A stretch of DNA of 64,000 nt from Megalobrama amblycephala (GCF_018812025.1 NC_063049.1:8773537-8837536); one strand, 5' to 3'; counted from the stretch's first letter, positions 1-12,200 are shown. Program-made: numbers and translations. Notes: generated from the letters alone by a model not told the origin.

Positions 1-130
1 TAGAATTAGAGGATTTTACGGGTCCACAGCGATTTGTGTGTGTGTGCCTGCATTAATGTTTTTGGTGTTTTAACTGTGTGTGGCAAGAATGTGATCCAAT
101 ATTCAAGATTAAAAGGACCAAATGTAAAAA

Positions 131-333
131 TTAAAGGGATAGTTCACCCAAAAAATTAAATTCTGTCATCATTCACTCACCCTCAAGTCATTTCCAAACC
201 TGCATGACTTTCTTTTTCTTATGGGGGAAATAAACATTTAAACATTCTTCAAAATATCTTCTTTTGTGTTCCACAGAAGAAAGAAAGTCATACAGGTTTA
301 CAACGACATGAGGGCGAGGAAATGATGATGAAA
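131..333. mobile_element. Truncated palindromic MITE, 'GGGATAGTTCACCC' family
   Basis: Begins with AAAGGGATAGTTCACCC and is followed by the familiar body of this cyprinid family (a 'cattcactcaccctcaag'-like stretch). A rough inverted copy of the body follows ('gtcatacaggtttacaacg', 'gacatgaggg'). The right terminal repeat is missing, so this is an old partial copy. Longer copies of the family lie at about 5.1, 17.8, 40.8, 49.4, 50.2, 52.0 and 59.6 kb. No coding capacity. Confidence 0.7.
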
Positions 334-721
334 AAGATGATGAAGTACACTTTAGCATACTTTTAAGTATGAGTACTTATTATGGAAATAACATACGGTT
401 ACACTTTATTTTAAGGTGCTGTTATAGTGTAATTACACAAATGAGTACTGAGTAATATTAATTACATGTACTTACTATAGAGTTACGGTTAGAGTTAGTT
501 GTAATTATGCATAATTTACTGTTATTACAATAGTTAGTACATGTAACGTATGTCACTTTAAAATAAACTGTTACCAAGTGTACTTGTTTTCTGGCAAATA
601 AATAAAATGCAAATGTATAATATTTAAAATGTATATTAAATCCAATTAGAGTGATTTAAGTAGGACTTTAAAGGTCCGGTTTCACAGACAAGGCTTAGAT
701 TAAGTCAGGATTAGAATTTAT
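334..721. other. Intergenic, no gene seen
   Basis: A+T-rich sequence with short imperfect inverted segments around 'gtacttactatagagttacgg'. It looks like degraded foldback transposon DNA. No ORF or RNA gene is supported. Confidence 0.5.
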
Positions 722-1888
722 TTAAAAGGCACCTATAATGCCCCTTTTTACAAGATGTAATGTAAGTCTCTGGTGTCTCCAGAATGTGTCTGTGAAGTTT
801 CAGCTCAAAATACCCCACAGATCATTTATTATAGCTTGTCAAATTTGCCTCATTTGGGTGTGAACAAAAACATGCCATTTTTGTGTGTGTCCCTTTAAAT
901 GCAAATGAGCTGCTGCTCCAGAAGAGGGCGGAGCTTTAACAGCTCAACAACAACAAAGCTGGAGAATCTCACGCAGCCAAAATGAGGATTGTCAGTAACG
1001 GTGTTCAGCCTTACATTGTTCAAACCGGAGTCCCGGAGTTCAAACCGTGTGCTGTCCTTTGCAAATAAACATAGCATTTTTAATGTATTTACTAAAAATT
1101 TACACAGTTTTCAAGACAATCACCTTTTACACTGTTCTTTACAAACATGTGGTTATACAGTATATAAACAAGGTTTAAAATAGACGACAGACATATGGTC
1201 TCTAAGACAACAATAGCTTTAGCCGCATTTGTTGTGGAACTGGCAAACAGGCACATCGACTGAAATGGAGATTTGCTCAAAAATCATAAAAAATAAACAG
1301 TGTGGCACTTACTTCTTCTGAAGGTGAAGCTGGAACATGAACAGTTGTACAGATCCATCCTTGAGTACCAACTTTTTAGCAAAGCCTTCCTTGTATTGCC
1401 TTTCGTTCACAAAGCAGTCTGGAGTGAAATGATCTGCGCATACATTAACAAATTTAGGTATATTTTTGGGTGCATTACCTTCAAAAAAATGAAATTAATC
1501 CACTGTATCCTCAGTGGCTCAGATGTTGGGAGAAAATGAGGACTCTTATGTTCAGTCTTACATCCAACAACAGAACACCGAGTCGTTGTCGGTAAAGCTG
1601 CTCGATCGCGGAGAAAATGGTGGACAGCGTCGAACTCACTGAGGGTGGAAATTATGGTAACGCAGGACTGTCAGTCAGCGGTCGTGGGCGGGGCCTGAGC
1701 AGTGTGACGTCACAGTGCTCAGAGAATCAAACGGCACATCTGTTGAGACTGCTTTGGTTTAATGGGGATTAAAAAAAGGAGTAGGTGGATTTTCATCATT
1801 ATAGGGTGGTTGTGTTCACACACTGCCAACACACATTTGTGTCCAAACACCATGTAAAAGTGGATTTTGCATAATAGGTGCCATTTAA
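722..1888. mobile_element. piggyBac-like non-autonomous element, TTAA-flanked
   Basis: TTAA followed by AAGGCACCTATAATGCCCC at the left, and GCATAATAGGTGCC then ATTTAA at the right: terminal inverted repeats flanked by TTAA, the target-site signature of piggyBac-type transposons. The interior has no transposase. Its left part ('ccctttaaatgcaaatgagc', 'agaagagggcggagc') recurs at about 43.8 kb. Small ORFs inside are chance. Confidence 0.65.
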
Positions 1889-1895
1889 AATAACT

Positions 1896-2255
1896 TTAAA
1901 GATGCCCTAGAATCAAAAATTGAATTTACTTTGGCATAGTTGAATAACAAGTACATGTACAAGTACATTCAGTACATGGAAAAGACATACATTGAGTTTC
2001 AAACTCCATTGTTTCCTCCTTCTTATATAAATCTCATTTGTTTAAAAGACCTCCGAAGAACAGGCAAATCTCATTTATTTAAAGGGGCCGCAGCCTGAAT
2101 CCGCGCATAGTTAATGATGCCCAAAAATAGGCAATTAAAAAAATTTATTAAAAAAAATCTATGGGGTATTTTGAGCTGAAACTTCACAGACACATTCAGG
2201 GGACACCTTAGACTTATATTACATCTTTTGAAAAGACGTTCTACAGCACCTTTAA
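1896..2255 (-). mobile_element. Short TTAA-flanked MITE, 'GGTGCCCTAGAA' family
   Basis: TTAA-AGATGCCCTAGAATC at the left and a degenerate CAGCACC-TTTAA at the right. The body ('ggggccgcagcctgaatc', 'atggggtattttgagctg') is the reverse complement of the 15.1-16.1 kb element and also matches the copy near 58.6-58.97 kb. It lies almost directly against the preceding TTAA element. A 67-codon ORF inside it is not a gene. Confidence 0.7.
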
Positions 2256-2823
2256 ATGTAATATCACATAACACACTAAATCAAGTACTTTACATGTGCT
2301 TTAGTATGTTAGTCAACACATCAAACTAAGTGTACTTCTTTAAAGCATAACAAAAAACTTTTTATTTCACATTATAACAATGTGCACTTTTTAAAAGTCT
2401 ACTTACGTGTGTTAAGAAAACAGAAACAGTCATGAAATTGTAGTACTCTTCTTTTTTTTTTTTATTAATATTATCACAAGTGCACATTCAAGCGCACTTC
2501 TTTTTCACAAGGGTATCCCTTTAAGAAATCGCTCAGTCTGTCAAAACACATATTAATGGATTACTGCATGCTCTAAATATTGTCTAGTTTTTGGGGACAA
2601 TATAGCAGCAGTGTTAGAGTGTGGGTTCGTTTTTAATAAGTAATTCAAATGTTAGGTGTTTTTTGAAAAGCCTAGACGTCTATGCCCTCAACTAAGTGAT
2701 TGAGTGTTTGACTTTCTCTCTTGTTCCTGGTTGGAGGTTTGGGCTCTGGGATCTGAGCAGACCTGCTGCTGTACACTGAACAGATAAGCAGCACAGGACA
2801 AGATAAGAGAGCACTGCCAACCC
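2256..2823. other. Intergenic, no gene seen
   Basis: A+T-rich sequence with scattered 'agtactt' motifs from old foldback elements. Near its right end, at about 2780-2810, two AGATAAG (GATA-factor type) sites lie about 20 bp apart. This is only a motif observation. Confidence 0.4.
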
Positions 2824-2851
2824 AGTCACACACACACACACTCTCACACAC
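2824..2851. repeat. (CA)n microsatellite
   Basis: An interrupted CA dinucleotide run ('cacacacacacactctcacacaca'). Confidence 0.8.
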
Positions 2852-2960
2852 ATACGACAGACAGACAGGACAAAACCCTCTGCTTCTTCAAGAACTGGTC
2901 TATAATCCTACAAACAGGCTCATCATCTGGTTGAAATCAACTCCACTATCCAAGGCCACT

Positions 2961-2995
2961 AATATTCATGTTTTTCATAGAAAAACATGAATATT
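2961..2995. repeat. Perfect 15-bp inverted repeat with 5-nt loop
   Basis: AATATTCATGTTTTT, loop CATAG, then AAAAACATGAATATT: an exact hairpin that gains one more T-A pair outside. It is an isolated palindrome. I see no transposon ends around it and no T-rich tail or precursor context that would make it an RNA gene. Confidence 0.8.
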
Positions 2996-3679
2996 ATAGG
3001 GTGTATGTCCTCCTCAATGTCTGTGCTGGAGATACACTATAAGAAAAAAAAACTATTTTTCTGCCAGGACATTATCTGATAAGATTTATGGACATTTTCT
3101 TCAACCATAAAAGATAAAACAATGCAATGCATAAAATACCAGTGAAAATTCCTTCATATTAACACATTTTGACAGACTTTAGAGTGGCACTAACAACATG
3201 TGATCATTAAAAGACATTTAAACTGTTATGCAGTCAGGTTCATGTCATTGTCAAGCTGCTCTTTTCTATACAGTATGGAGGTGAACTTTCACCTATTCAA
3301 ACTGTTGCAATCATGTGACAAAACGAGATCCACACCGATCACAGTCCTGCGGATCAGCTTCAGTCATATGCATGTGTCCGATAAGAAAAGTACTGCTTTT
3401 ACGGCACTGTTGATCCTCTGATTGTGTGCATTTGTTGTATGGAAAGAAGGTTGCAGATTTGGAACAACATGAGTAAATGTTGACAGAATATTAATTTGTG
3501 GGTGAACTCTCAGAATTCCCTGCACCAGAACTCCTGAATTACTCCACATGCAGAGTGCATATTACTGCAAACCACAGGATAACTGAAGCTATAAATTATA
3601 ATGTACACAAACAAGGTCTTAAAAAAAGAATAACAGAATAAATAACCAGGGACACTCTTTTTTGCATACCAATGACAAG

Positions 3680-4260
3680 CATTGGCTTTTGTTTCTTTTT
3701 TCCTTTTCTTTTTTAACCTGCACTTCTTCTTTCTCGGGAATCCAGAAAGAAAGCCAGAGAAAGTTGAGCGTGCCCCAGCCACATGTGTTTTGTGCTGGAT
3801 GAGAATTAGGGGGGAAATCAATTCAGATGCTAATGAGAGCCTCTCTAATTTATTAGCTGCTGAGGAATGCGTGTTACATTAATTTCAACTGTAAACAATT
3901 ATTTCACCTGAAGATTTATGAGTATGTGGGGCGGCGGCGATGCACACACAAAGCAGCTTTTCATAACGCCTTCAAAGCGTGTTACTTTTAGATAAGATTA
4001 GCTTCCCGTTTTCAATAAGCCTCAAAGGTTTTTGAGCGTAATATTGGAGTCCATCTATTACTGTCAGACACGACGAGTCCGTTCAAACCGATGTGTATTT
4101 CCTCGTGTCTACTATTGCAGGCGAACCTCTGAGGTACAATAAGACTTTCATGAATGAAAAATTGATTCTTAATTTCATGTGCAATGGTAAACTTGTGGAA
4201 CGATAGAGATGCACTCTCTCTTCATGCATGCTCAGGCCACCCGTGTTCTGTGGAGGCGGT
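3680..4260. promoter_or_regulatory. Candidate conserved non-coding element
   Basis: A non-repetitive stretch unlike the surrounding transposon DNA. It is rich in homeodomain-type TAAT/ATTA cores ('gctaatgagagcctc', 'ctctaatttattagctgc', 'gtaaacaattatttcacc') and has an AGATAAG site at about 3990. ORFs here are short and on both strands, so coding is unlikely. If the synteny with the HOXD-side gene desert holds, a developmental enhancer is a plausible reading. Conservation was not tested. Confidence 0.3.
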
Positions 4261-5065
4261 GTGATCACGCTGCCCTCTAGTGATTACCGCAGGAACTGCA
4301 CTTCCACAAAACACGCGCCATTTTGATCGCTATCAGCTTTCAGGATTATAATTAGCCTACGGCTTAATTTGTTTCATATTATCGCATTCAATTATCTTAT
4401 TTAAAACTCGCGTGACATGCAGTCTCTTTATCCATAGACCCACAGAGAGTGAATATGATTACTGAAGACGAAGGGCAAGTTGTCACAAGAGTGAATTTTA
4501 CATTTCTCCTCATATATTTACGGTATTTTTTAAATTCAATACCTGTATAGGCACATAGCTTAAATTCTTTGTTATAAAAGCGTTTTGGGGAAATAAAAAA
4601 GCTTCATCAAACACATGTTGACCTTCTGTGACAACATGCCCCAACATACCTTCTTTTAAATGAATGATAATTACATTATAATTAATAACTCCATTTCATC
4701 AACTTGTTTCAGAGTAACTGGAATCAGTTATAAACAAACACATTACTCAAATTAATATTACAACACACATTAACTAAATTCTGATTAAATTCATTTTTCT
4801 TAACTTTCTGAATGTTATTAATTCATGTAATTACTATTAATATTGAACAACAAACTGGTTTCTTAGCATTTTCTTTACACAAAGCCCAAATTCAGTGCAT
4901 TTTCCTGCCCTCTTTTAAATTAACAGGATATATCAGATATAGGATATATATTTTAAATTATTGTCCAAGAGCATGAAAATTTGCTTTTCTGTGGATAATT
5001 TTCATGATTTCCACAGAAGATAATTTCTGATACCGATTATAGGCCGACATATCGATGCATCTCTA

Positions 5066-5077
5066 ATATATATAGGC

Positions 5078-5113
<36 letters not shown>
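5066..5113. repeat. (TA)n followed by (GA)n microsatellite
   Basis: A compound dinucleotide tract directly to the left of a MITE. Confidence 0.85.
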
Positions 5114-5117
5114 CTAT

Positions 5118-5790
5118 TTAAAGGGTTAGTTCACCCAAAAATGAAAATAATGTCATTTATTACTCACCTTCATGTCATTCCACACCCGTAAGACCTTCGT
5201 TCATCTTCAGAACACAAATTAAGATATTTTTGATGAAATCCGATGGCTCAGTGAGGCCTGCATATAGCCAGCAATGACACTTCCTCTCTCAAGATCCATT
5301 AATGTACTAAAAATATATTCAGGAAGCTTCGGAGCGTAATGAATCAGTGCGTCGAATCAGCGTTTCGGATCGCGTGTCAAACCGCCAAACTGCTGAAATC
5401 ACGTGACTTTGCCGCTCCGAACAGCTGATTCGATACGCTGATTCATAACGCTCCGAAGCTTCCTGAAGCAGTGTTTTGAAATCGGCCATCACTATATAAG
5501 TCGTTCATTTGTTTTTTTGGCGCACCAAAAATATTCTCGTGGCTTTATAATATTAATATTAAACCACTGTACTCACATGAACTGATTTAAATATGTTTTT
5601 AGTACATTAATGGATCTTGAGAGATGAAATATCATTGCTGGCTATGGAGGCCTCACTGAGCCATCGGATTTCATAAAAAATATCTTAATTTGTGTTCCGA
5701 AGATGAACGAAGGTCTTACAGGTGTGGAACGACATGAGGCTGAGTAATAAATGACAGAATTTTAATTTTTGGGTGAATTAACCCTAAATT
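5118..5790. mobile_element. Palindromic MITE, 'GGTTAGTTCACCC' family
   Basis: The left end TTTAAAGGGTTAGTTCACCC is matched in inverse by 'TTTTGGGTGAATTAACCC' at the right. The body folds back over most of its length: 'aggcctgcatatagccagc' against 'gctggctatggaggcctc', and 'cgaatcagcg' segments around the centre. There is no coding sequence. The copy at 17.8-18.6 kb is closely similar. Confidence 0.8.
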
Positions 5791-6659
5791 TAAACACAAT
5801 TATAAAACAAAAAACAGTTAAATACTCAATAATTCAAACAGTGTTTTGAACTAGATCTCAAAGATTTGCAGCATATAGCAGCTGGAGAGATGATCTTTCT
5901 GAATGCGATGCGGGTGACTAATGAAGTTTGTTTAGGTGAAACATGGTGACTCAGTGAGTGTCAGAGGGATGGTGTTAAACGGCTTGTGTAATGTGTGGAT
6001 TTTAGGAATCGGAGAGGAGGCAGGTGTTTCTGCTTTATAAAGAAGCTGCTTTGCTGAAGAGGCTGTTTGCTCCGCGTGACACGGTGGGTCCACAGAGCCA
6101 TTTCCTAAACCAACCCGTCTCCTTCCCTTTACTGCCCTCATCAGTCCTGCACAGGCACGAGGCTGCAGCCTCCCCTGCCGAAGCTAAAAGATGAATGTCT
6201 GTTATTGTTTGTGTGATGACGGAGTGTTTCAATCAGGTCCTGTGCAGAGCTAGAGCGCTGAGTCAGTTCCTCTTCCATCGATCCATCACATGGCCTGCAG
6301 CCGGCAGGTGTACTTGCTTTCTCCCTGGGGACGCAGGAAACACCTGCCCTGCCCAGCTCTCCTCTCCTCGCCGCAACACGTCTCCAGAACGCTGCGCTCC
6401 TGGTTCAACAGCCACAATCTGTCAGGACAGCACTTTCCTGCTCGTTTGTTGTGCTTGTACAGGTATTAAGGGAGTGAGGTGGGATCAGGTAATTTCAGGC
6501 TGAGCCTGGGGAGCCTCAGTCTGACTCTGCCAGCTTTTATAGGAGTCTTTCCTATTAGCAGTACCTCTGAACTCTGTAACATTCACAAAATGAATATGTT
6601 TGTGTTGCAATTGTGCTGCAAGATATAATGGTACACATTTAATCAAATTCTTCTAATTT
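5791..6659. other. Non-repetitive intergenic stretch
   Basis: From about 5930 the sequence is moderately G+C-rich and not obviously transposon-derived. It includes TGAGTCAG (AP-1/Maf-like) at about 6259. ORFs up to 102 codons occur on both strands without splice or codon support. No gene is called. Confidence 0.35.
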
Positions 6660-6994
6660 TACACTGCAAAAAATGCTGTTCTTACTTAGAATGTTTGTCT
6701 TGTTTGTAGTCTAAATATCTTAAAGTTCTTAAATCAAGAAGCATTTTCTTGACAAGTACAAATTATTTTCTTGTTTTCAGGAAAAATAAGTCAAAATTAA
6801 GTAAGGTTTTCAAGCAAAATAATCTGCCAATGGGGTAAGCAAAATACTACTTACTTAATTTTGACTTATTTTTCCTGAAAACAAGAAAATAATTTTTACT
6901 TGTCAAGAAAATGCTTCTTGATTTAAGAACGTTAAGATATTTTGACTAGAAACAAGACAAAAACTCTAAGTAAGAACAGCATTTTTGCAGTGTA
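6660..6994. mobile_element. Full foldback MITE with TA target duplication
   Basis: Near-perfect palindrome: ACACTGCAAAAAATGCTGTT at the left pairs with AACAGCATTTTTGCAGTGT at the right. The complementarity continues almost to the centre ('ttttcaggaaaaataagtca' against 'tgacttatttttcctgaaaa'). Flanking TA on both sides suggests Tc1/mariner-type mobilisation. No ORF. Confidence 0.9.
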
Positions 6995-7409
6995 TCAAAC
7001 AGGGTAGAATGTTTAAAGGTGAGTGAACTCAAAAAATCTATTAATACTTAATATACTGTATGATGTAATATTTTAGTGATACTGTTTTCCCACTGAAATT
7101 ATGTAATTTCCTGGAGGATAATGTCATAGTGTGCTGCAGGGATTACATATTTTTCTATGCCAAAACTTGTTTTTTTTACTTGTTTTGAAAAAGGCGGGAC
7201 AACAGAGGTTGTCGGGGACATTAAATGCATCCTACAAATGCCGTATTTGAAGGTCAACTGCATCACTGTGGCGCCACAAAGGCTGTCCAAAATCAAAGGC
7301 TCCTACAAATGCAGCCTTCTTTTCGCAAGCAATGAAGAATACAACAGATGGACCCTTCGCGGCCTCCTGTACCCCAGAATTCATTATGCAGAGATGACAA
7401 CAGGATTTT

Positions 7410-8370
7410 TTGAGAGAAATTGGTTGCCACCTATGCAATAAGTCCATTTGTGAAATTTCCTCACTACTAAATATTCCACGGTCAACTGTTAGTGGTATCA
7501 TAACGAAGTGGAAGCAATTGGAAACAACAGCAACTCAGCCACAAAGTGGTAGGCCATGTAAAATCACAGAGTGGGGTCGGTGCATGCTGAGGAGCACAGT
7601 GCGCAGAAGTCGCCAACTTTCTGCAGAGTCAATAGCTACAGACCTTCAAACTTCATGTGGCCTTCAGATTAGCTCAAGACTGGACTCTAGAGCAGTGGAG
7701 ACGTGTTCTCTGGAGTGACGAATCACTCCTCTCTGTCTGGCAATCTGATGGACGAGTCTGGGTTTGGCGGTTGCCAGGAGAACGGTACTTGCCTGACTGC
7801 ATTGTGCCAAGTGTAAAGTTTGGTGGAGGGGGATTGTAGTGTGGGGTTGTTTTTCAGGGGTTGGGCTCGGCCCCTTAGTTCCAGTGAAAGGAACTCTTAA
7901 TGCTTCAGCATACCAAGACATTTTGGACAATTTCATGCTCCCAACTTTGTGGGAACAGTTTGGGGATGGCCCCTTCCTGTTCCAACATCACTGCGCACCC
8001 GTGCACAAAGTGAGGTCCATAACGACATGGATGAGCGAGTTTGGTGTGGAGGAACTTGACTGGCTGCACAGAGTCCTGACCTCAACCCAATAGAATACCT
8101 TTGGGATGAATTAGAGCGGAGACTGTGAGCCAGGCCTTCTCGCCAACATCACTGCCTGACCTCACAAATGCGCTTCTAAAAGAATGGTCAAAAATTCCCA
8201 TAAACACACTCCTAAACCTTGTGGAAAGCCTTCCCAGAAGAGTTGAAGCTGTTATAGCTGCAAAGGGTGGGCCAACTCCATATTAAGCCCTACGGATTAA
8301 GAATGGGATGTCATTAAAGTTCATGTGCACGTAAAGGCAGGCGTCCCAAAACTTTTGGCAATATAGTGTA
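7410..8370 (+). pseudogene. Decayed Tc1-like transposase and element right end
   Basis: Translation gives Tc1-type DNA-binding sequence (residues like 'ICEISSLLNIPRSTVSGII' and 'GRPCKITEWG'). After a break comes the DDE-domain region: '[17 protein letters not shown]', '[18 protein letters not shown]', '[19 protein letters not shown]' and 'FGVEELDW'. Frames change at about 7680, 7830 and 8080. Sequence between the DNA-binding and catalytic parts is missing ('GLQISS' runs almost directly into 'LEQW'). The right end carries the motif 'acttttggcaatatagtgta' at 8351-8370. I could not place a matching left terminus. The ORF at 7157-7441 is unassigned. Confidence 0.85.
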
Positions 8371-8955
8371 AGTATTGGGTTCTACTTACTTGAAAAATCG
8401 AATTAATCTAATGGTACAAATATAAAAACCAAATATAAAGCGGTTCAAATGTTGACATATCTTACCAAGATGTGATTTTATATCGTTTATATACTGTTTA
8501 TTATGCACATAAATGGACCAAGGTGAACATATTTAGACAGGTTGTGAACCCTGGTTTGTTTTCATGCAGTTGAATATAAAACCGTTACTGCCGCTCATCA
8601 ACGGCAGCTGTCGCCGTTGCTAGGCGACAAGAACTGTCCTCCATAGGCTAGACCGTCCCATTTGACAATGCTCAGTCCAACCTTCGAAGGATGCAGCCTC
8701 TGAATTGGGACACAGCTCATGTATCTGTAGTTAGTCATTTGCATAAAACACCCCCACGTAATCTTCATAAGGGTTTTCCGTACAACCTCACTTCTCTCTC
8801 CTGCTCCTCTCACTGATTCCTTCGTGCGTGAATATTTGAATAAAGTAAAGTGTGTCATCTTCAAAACCAAATTTCATTCTGTGATGTCAGGGAATGCGAC
8901 TCATTGTTTTCATGTAATATATTTAGTGTTTTTCATCTCTTTCCATCCTTGTTAG

Positions 8956-8989
<34 letters not shown>

Positions 8990-9006
8990 AAACTAAATAA
9001 TAACTA
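8371..9006. other. Intergenic with poly-T tract
   Basis: No gene seen. A pure T run lies near 8957-8980. Confidence 0.5.
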
Positions 9007-9497
9007 CACTCTAAAAAAATGCTGGGTTAAAAACAACACAAGTTGGGTTGAAAATGGACAAAACCCAGTGATTGGGTTGTTGTAACCCAGCGGTTGGGTT
9101 AAATGTTTGCCCAACGTGTTGGGTAGTTTTATTTAACTCAACTATTGTTGAAAAATTACTGTATTGCTTGTTTAAAATGAAAACAAAATATGATGGAAAT
9201 GAGCATTTATTAATAAGTTTTATGAATAATAATTAAACAATACACATTTATTAAATTGCCTTTTGATTATTATTATTGTTGCCTCTAGTAATTATGTATC
9301 TGATTTTTAATTTCCAACATATTTTGGGTTCATTTTAAGCCAGACATATAGTAATTTTTAAACAAAAGTTGAGTTAAATAAAATACCCAGCAGTTGGTCA
9401 AACATTTAACCCAACCGCTTGGTTAAAACAACCCAATCACTGGGTTTGCCCATTTTCAACCCAACTTGGGTTGTTTTTAACCCAGTATTTTTAGAGT
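9007..9497. mobile_element. Foldback MITE, 'CCCAGTGATTGGGTTG' family
   Basis: The left arm ('ctctaaaaaaatgctgggtt', 'cccagtgattgggttgttg') is inverted in the right arm ('caacccaatcactggg', 'aacccagtatttttagag'). The unique centre of roughly 200 bp is A+T-rich. Non-coding. Confidence 0.85.
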
Positions 9498-10764
9498 AGC
9501 TGTTGAATATTTGGCAGGGTTTTTTTATGAGAAGTTTTCCGGTGCATAAAAGCACAAATAATAACCCACTATTGTTGTTATTTGAGAATGAGACTCAGTA
9601 TTGGCATAAAAACATGTTTATTTAAAATCTGATTAGAGAGGTGAGGAAGACACACTTGGGATATTTCTTAACAGGCCTAAATTAGTATTTCCACTTTAGA
9701 AGCCATAGTGCACCAGGGAACATGGCAAAAATAGTAATGAAATTACAATCCACCCCAAATTTGCTTAATTTTGATAAAAGAAAACAAACTAATATGATTT
9801 CTTTTTGTTAAGATTGAGTGTTTAATATTTTATCCATGAGCACATACTATGGGGACATAGTTTTGCATGTAGGAATGACCCATAACACCCCGGAGATTAA
9901 CACACACAACCCTGCTCGCTTATCACAGTCAGAGATGATTTTACTTGACAATGACTTCCTAAATGAATAGCCAAGCAAGGTAATCACATCTGAGAGCAGG
10001 GACGAGGAGCGTGATGGAAGGGTGCGTGTGCGGACCGGGGGCGAGGAGACGCGACTGAGGCTCCCTGCAGTCAACAGAGCTTTATTACAGTGCAGTATTG
10101 ATGTCCCCTTCACAAACATCAATAGTGCCGCTCCATCTCCACACGCCGCTATCTTCAACAACAAACTGTGTGCGGCCTGCCTTTAAAAAGGACGGCCCTC
10201 TAGCTATGACTAAATTATCATTTTTAGACATTTCTGTTTGTGCAACATTTTCTTCTCCAGTTATTAATCACGTCTTCGTCAGTCTGCGAGAGGCCTGTAG
10301 CATTTATGAGTCCCAGAGCTCTGATGGGAAGAGCTTCTGCTGTTGTGCGTCTCTGTGTTCACGGCCCGTGGCGCGAGCTCATTATCTGCCACCGTCACTG
10401 AGAAGGCTTCAAGGCGTCAATACACTCCAAAACCACAACAGAGTGTATAAAATCAGCATGGTTTGCATTATGAATTATGTCATTCCTCTTGACAGTGAAT
10501 CTATAAGGCTATTGTTTTTGTGTTTTTATAGACAAGCATGATGCCTCATTTTGGCAAAAGTCCTTTTTTCAAAACAATCATTTCATTTGGTGGCCATATT
10601 TGCAGCACCTCCAGGCAACTATCATGGGGCAGCCATGACCAAATCCTTTCTACATGATTGGGAAAATCCTGAAATGTCATACTTCCCAAACTCACATTCA
10701 AATAACATATTTCGAACCAGCAACAAAATCTGATTTGAACTATCCCATAAATGTTATTTCTTAT
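9498..10764. other. Largely non-repetitive intergenic stretch
   Basis: Between about 9990 and 10420 the sequence is G+C-richer and unlike neighbouring repeats ('ttattaatcacgtcttcgtc', 'gaggcctgtagcatttatga'). Overlapping ORFs on both strands (105 and 147 codons) do not resemble known proteins. A regulatory element is possible but untested. Confidence 0.35.
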
Positions 10765-12200
10765 GCCCAAAGTTTGACAAGGGCCAAATTGTGATGGCTA
10801 GACGACTGGGTCAGAGCATCTCCAAAACTGCAGCTCTTGTGGGGTGTTCCCGGTCTGCAGTGGTCAGTATCTATCAAAAGTGCTCCAAGGAAGGAACAGT
10901 GGTGAACCGGAGACAGGGTCATGGGCGGCCGAGGTTCATTGATGCACGTGGGAAGCGAAGGCTGGTCCGTGTGGTCCGATCCAACAGACGAGCTCCTGTA
11001 GCTCAAATTGCTCAAGAAGTTAAAGCTGGTTCTGATAGAAAGGTGTCAGAATACACAGTATAGATTTGTGCTGATATTCGGTAATGCGATATATGACGAT
11101 AATGAATATGCATGATATTGTCATCGTGGGCACTTCAAAATACCGTAAATAATAATTTATTACCAATTATTCACATTTTTATAATGCATTTAAGAATACT
11201 TTCCCCATCAACCATATAAATTGCACAACACCGCTGTATTCTGCGTCAAAGGGACACACACTCAGATGTAAACAAGCCCAATGTGTACGAGAAGCACATG
11301 GCGGAACGAGTGGAGACGCGCTGAATGAAAGTGGACGTTCACTCTCTGACAGCAGAGGGTGATGATGGAACAGCAGAAATGCAGCGGTTACCCCAGAAAC
11401 CCCGCTAACAAAGTTTTTAAAATGCTACAAACAGCCATTCATTTTTTTGTAATCTCAATGTTGTTCATCTCAGCACCAAATACTTAATCTTAGTTAATGC
11501 ATTAAATAATGAGACCTTATTGTAAAGTGTTACCTGATGTTCTTTATAGCCAAATTCTTTTGCATTTTAATCTGTTTGAAAATTTTACTTTATATATTTT
11601 TTGTACATTGTATTATTGTATTTAAACATTCAGAGTTATTTTTGTTTTCAATATCGTGATAATACCGTATACCGTGATAAAAGCTTATGCAATTAATTGC
11701 AACATGAAAATATGATACTGTCACATGCCTAACACAGTGCATCACAGTTTGTTGCGTATGGAGCTGCATAGCCTCAGACCAGTCAGGGTGCCCATGCTGA
11801 CCCCTGTCCACCGCCGAAAGAGCCAACAGTGGACATGTGAGCATCAGAACTGGACCACGGAGCAATGGAAGAAGGTGTCCTGGTCTGATGAATCACATCT
11901 TCTTTTACATCACGTGGATGGCCGGGTGCGTGTGCGTCACTTACCTGGGGAACACATGGCATCAGGATGCACTATGGGAAGAAGGCAAGCCGGCGGAGGC
12001 AGTGTGATGCTTTGGACAATGTTCTGCTGGGAAACCTTGGATCCTGCCATCCATGTGGATGTTACTTTGACACGTAACACCTACCATTGTTGCAGACCAT
12101 GTACAGCCTTTCATGGAAACGGTATTCCCTGGTGGCTGTGGCCTCTTTCAGCAGGAAAGCAAAGCAAAAATGGTTCAGGAATGATTTGAGGAACACAACG
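10765..12200 (+). pseudogene. Tc1-like transposase copy split by a hAT-like insertion
   Basis: The N-terminal part ('[20 protein letters not shown]', '[20 protein letters not shown]') runs to '[10 protein letters not shown]' near 11060. The reading frame resumes at about 11733 with '[20 protein letters not shown]', then 'NWTTEQWKKVSWSDESHLLL' and 'GGGSVMLWTMFCWETLDPAI'. Joining across the insert keeps the frame, so the element was intact here when it was hit. Both outer ends are lost and later frameshifts occur around 12100-12180. It is the same family as the copy at 21.96-23.03 kb. Confidence 0.9.
11061..11731. mobile_element. hAT-like non-autonomous element nested in Tc1 copy
   Basis: Starts TAGATTTGTGCTGATAT and ends ATACTGTCACATGCCTA, which are imperfect terminal inverted repeats. 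It is flanked by ACACAGTA at 11053-11060 and ACACAGTG at 11732-11739, an 8-bp target duplication with one mismatch, as expected for hAT. The right portion has the 'taccgtataccgtgataaaa' motif of this family. No transposase ORF. Confidence 0.8.

Noticed and set aside
7157..7441. 94-codon ORF upstream of the Tc1 remnant
   Set aside because: No recognised protein. Probably transposon or flanking sequence; not called as a gene.
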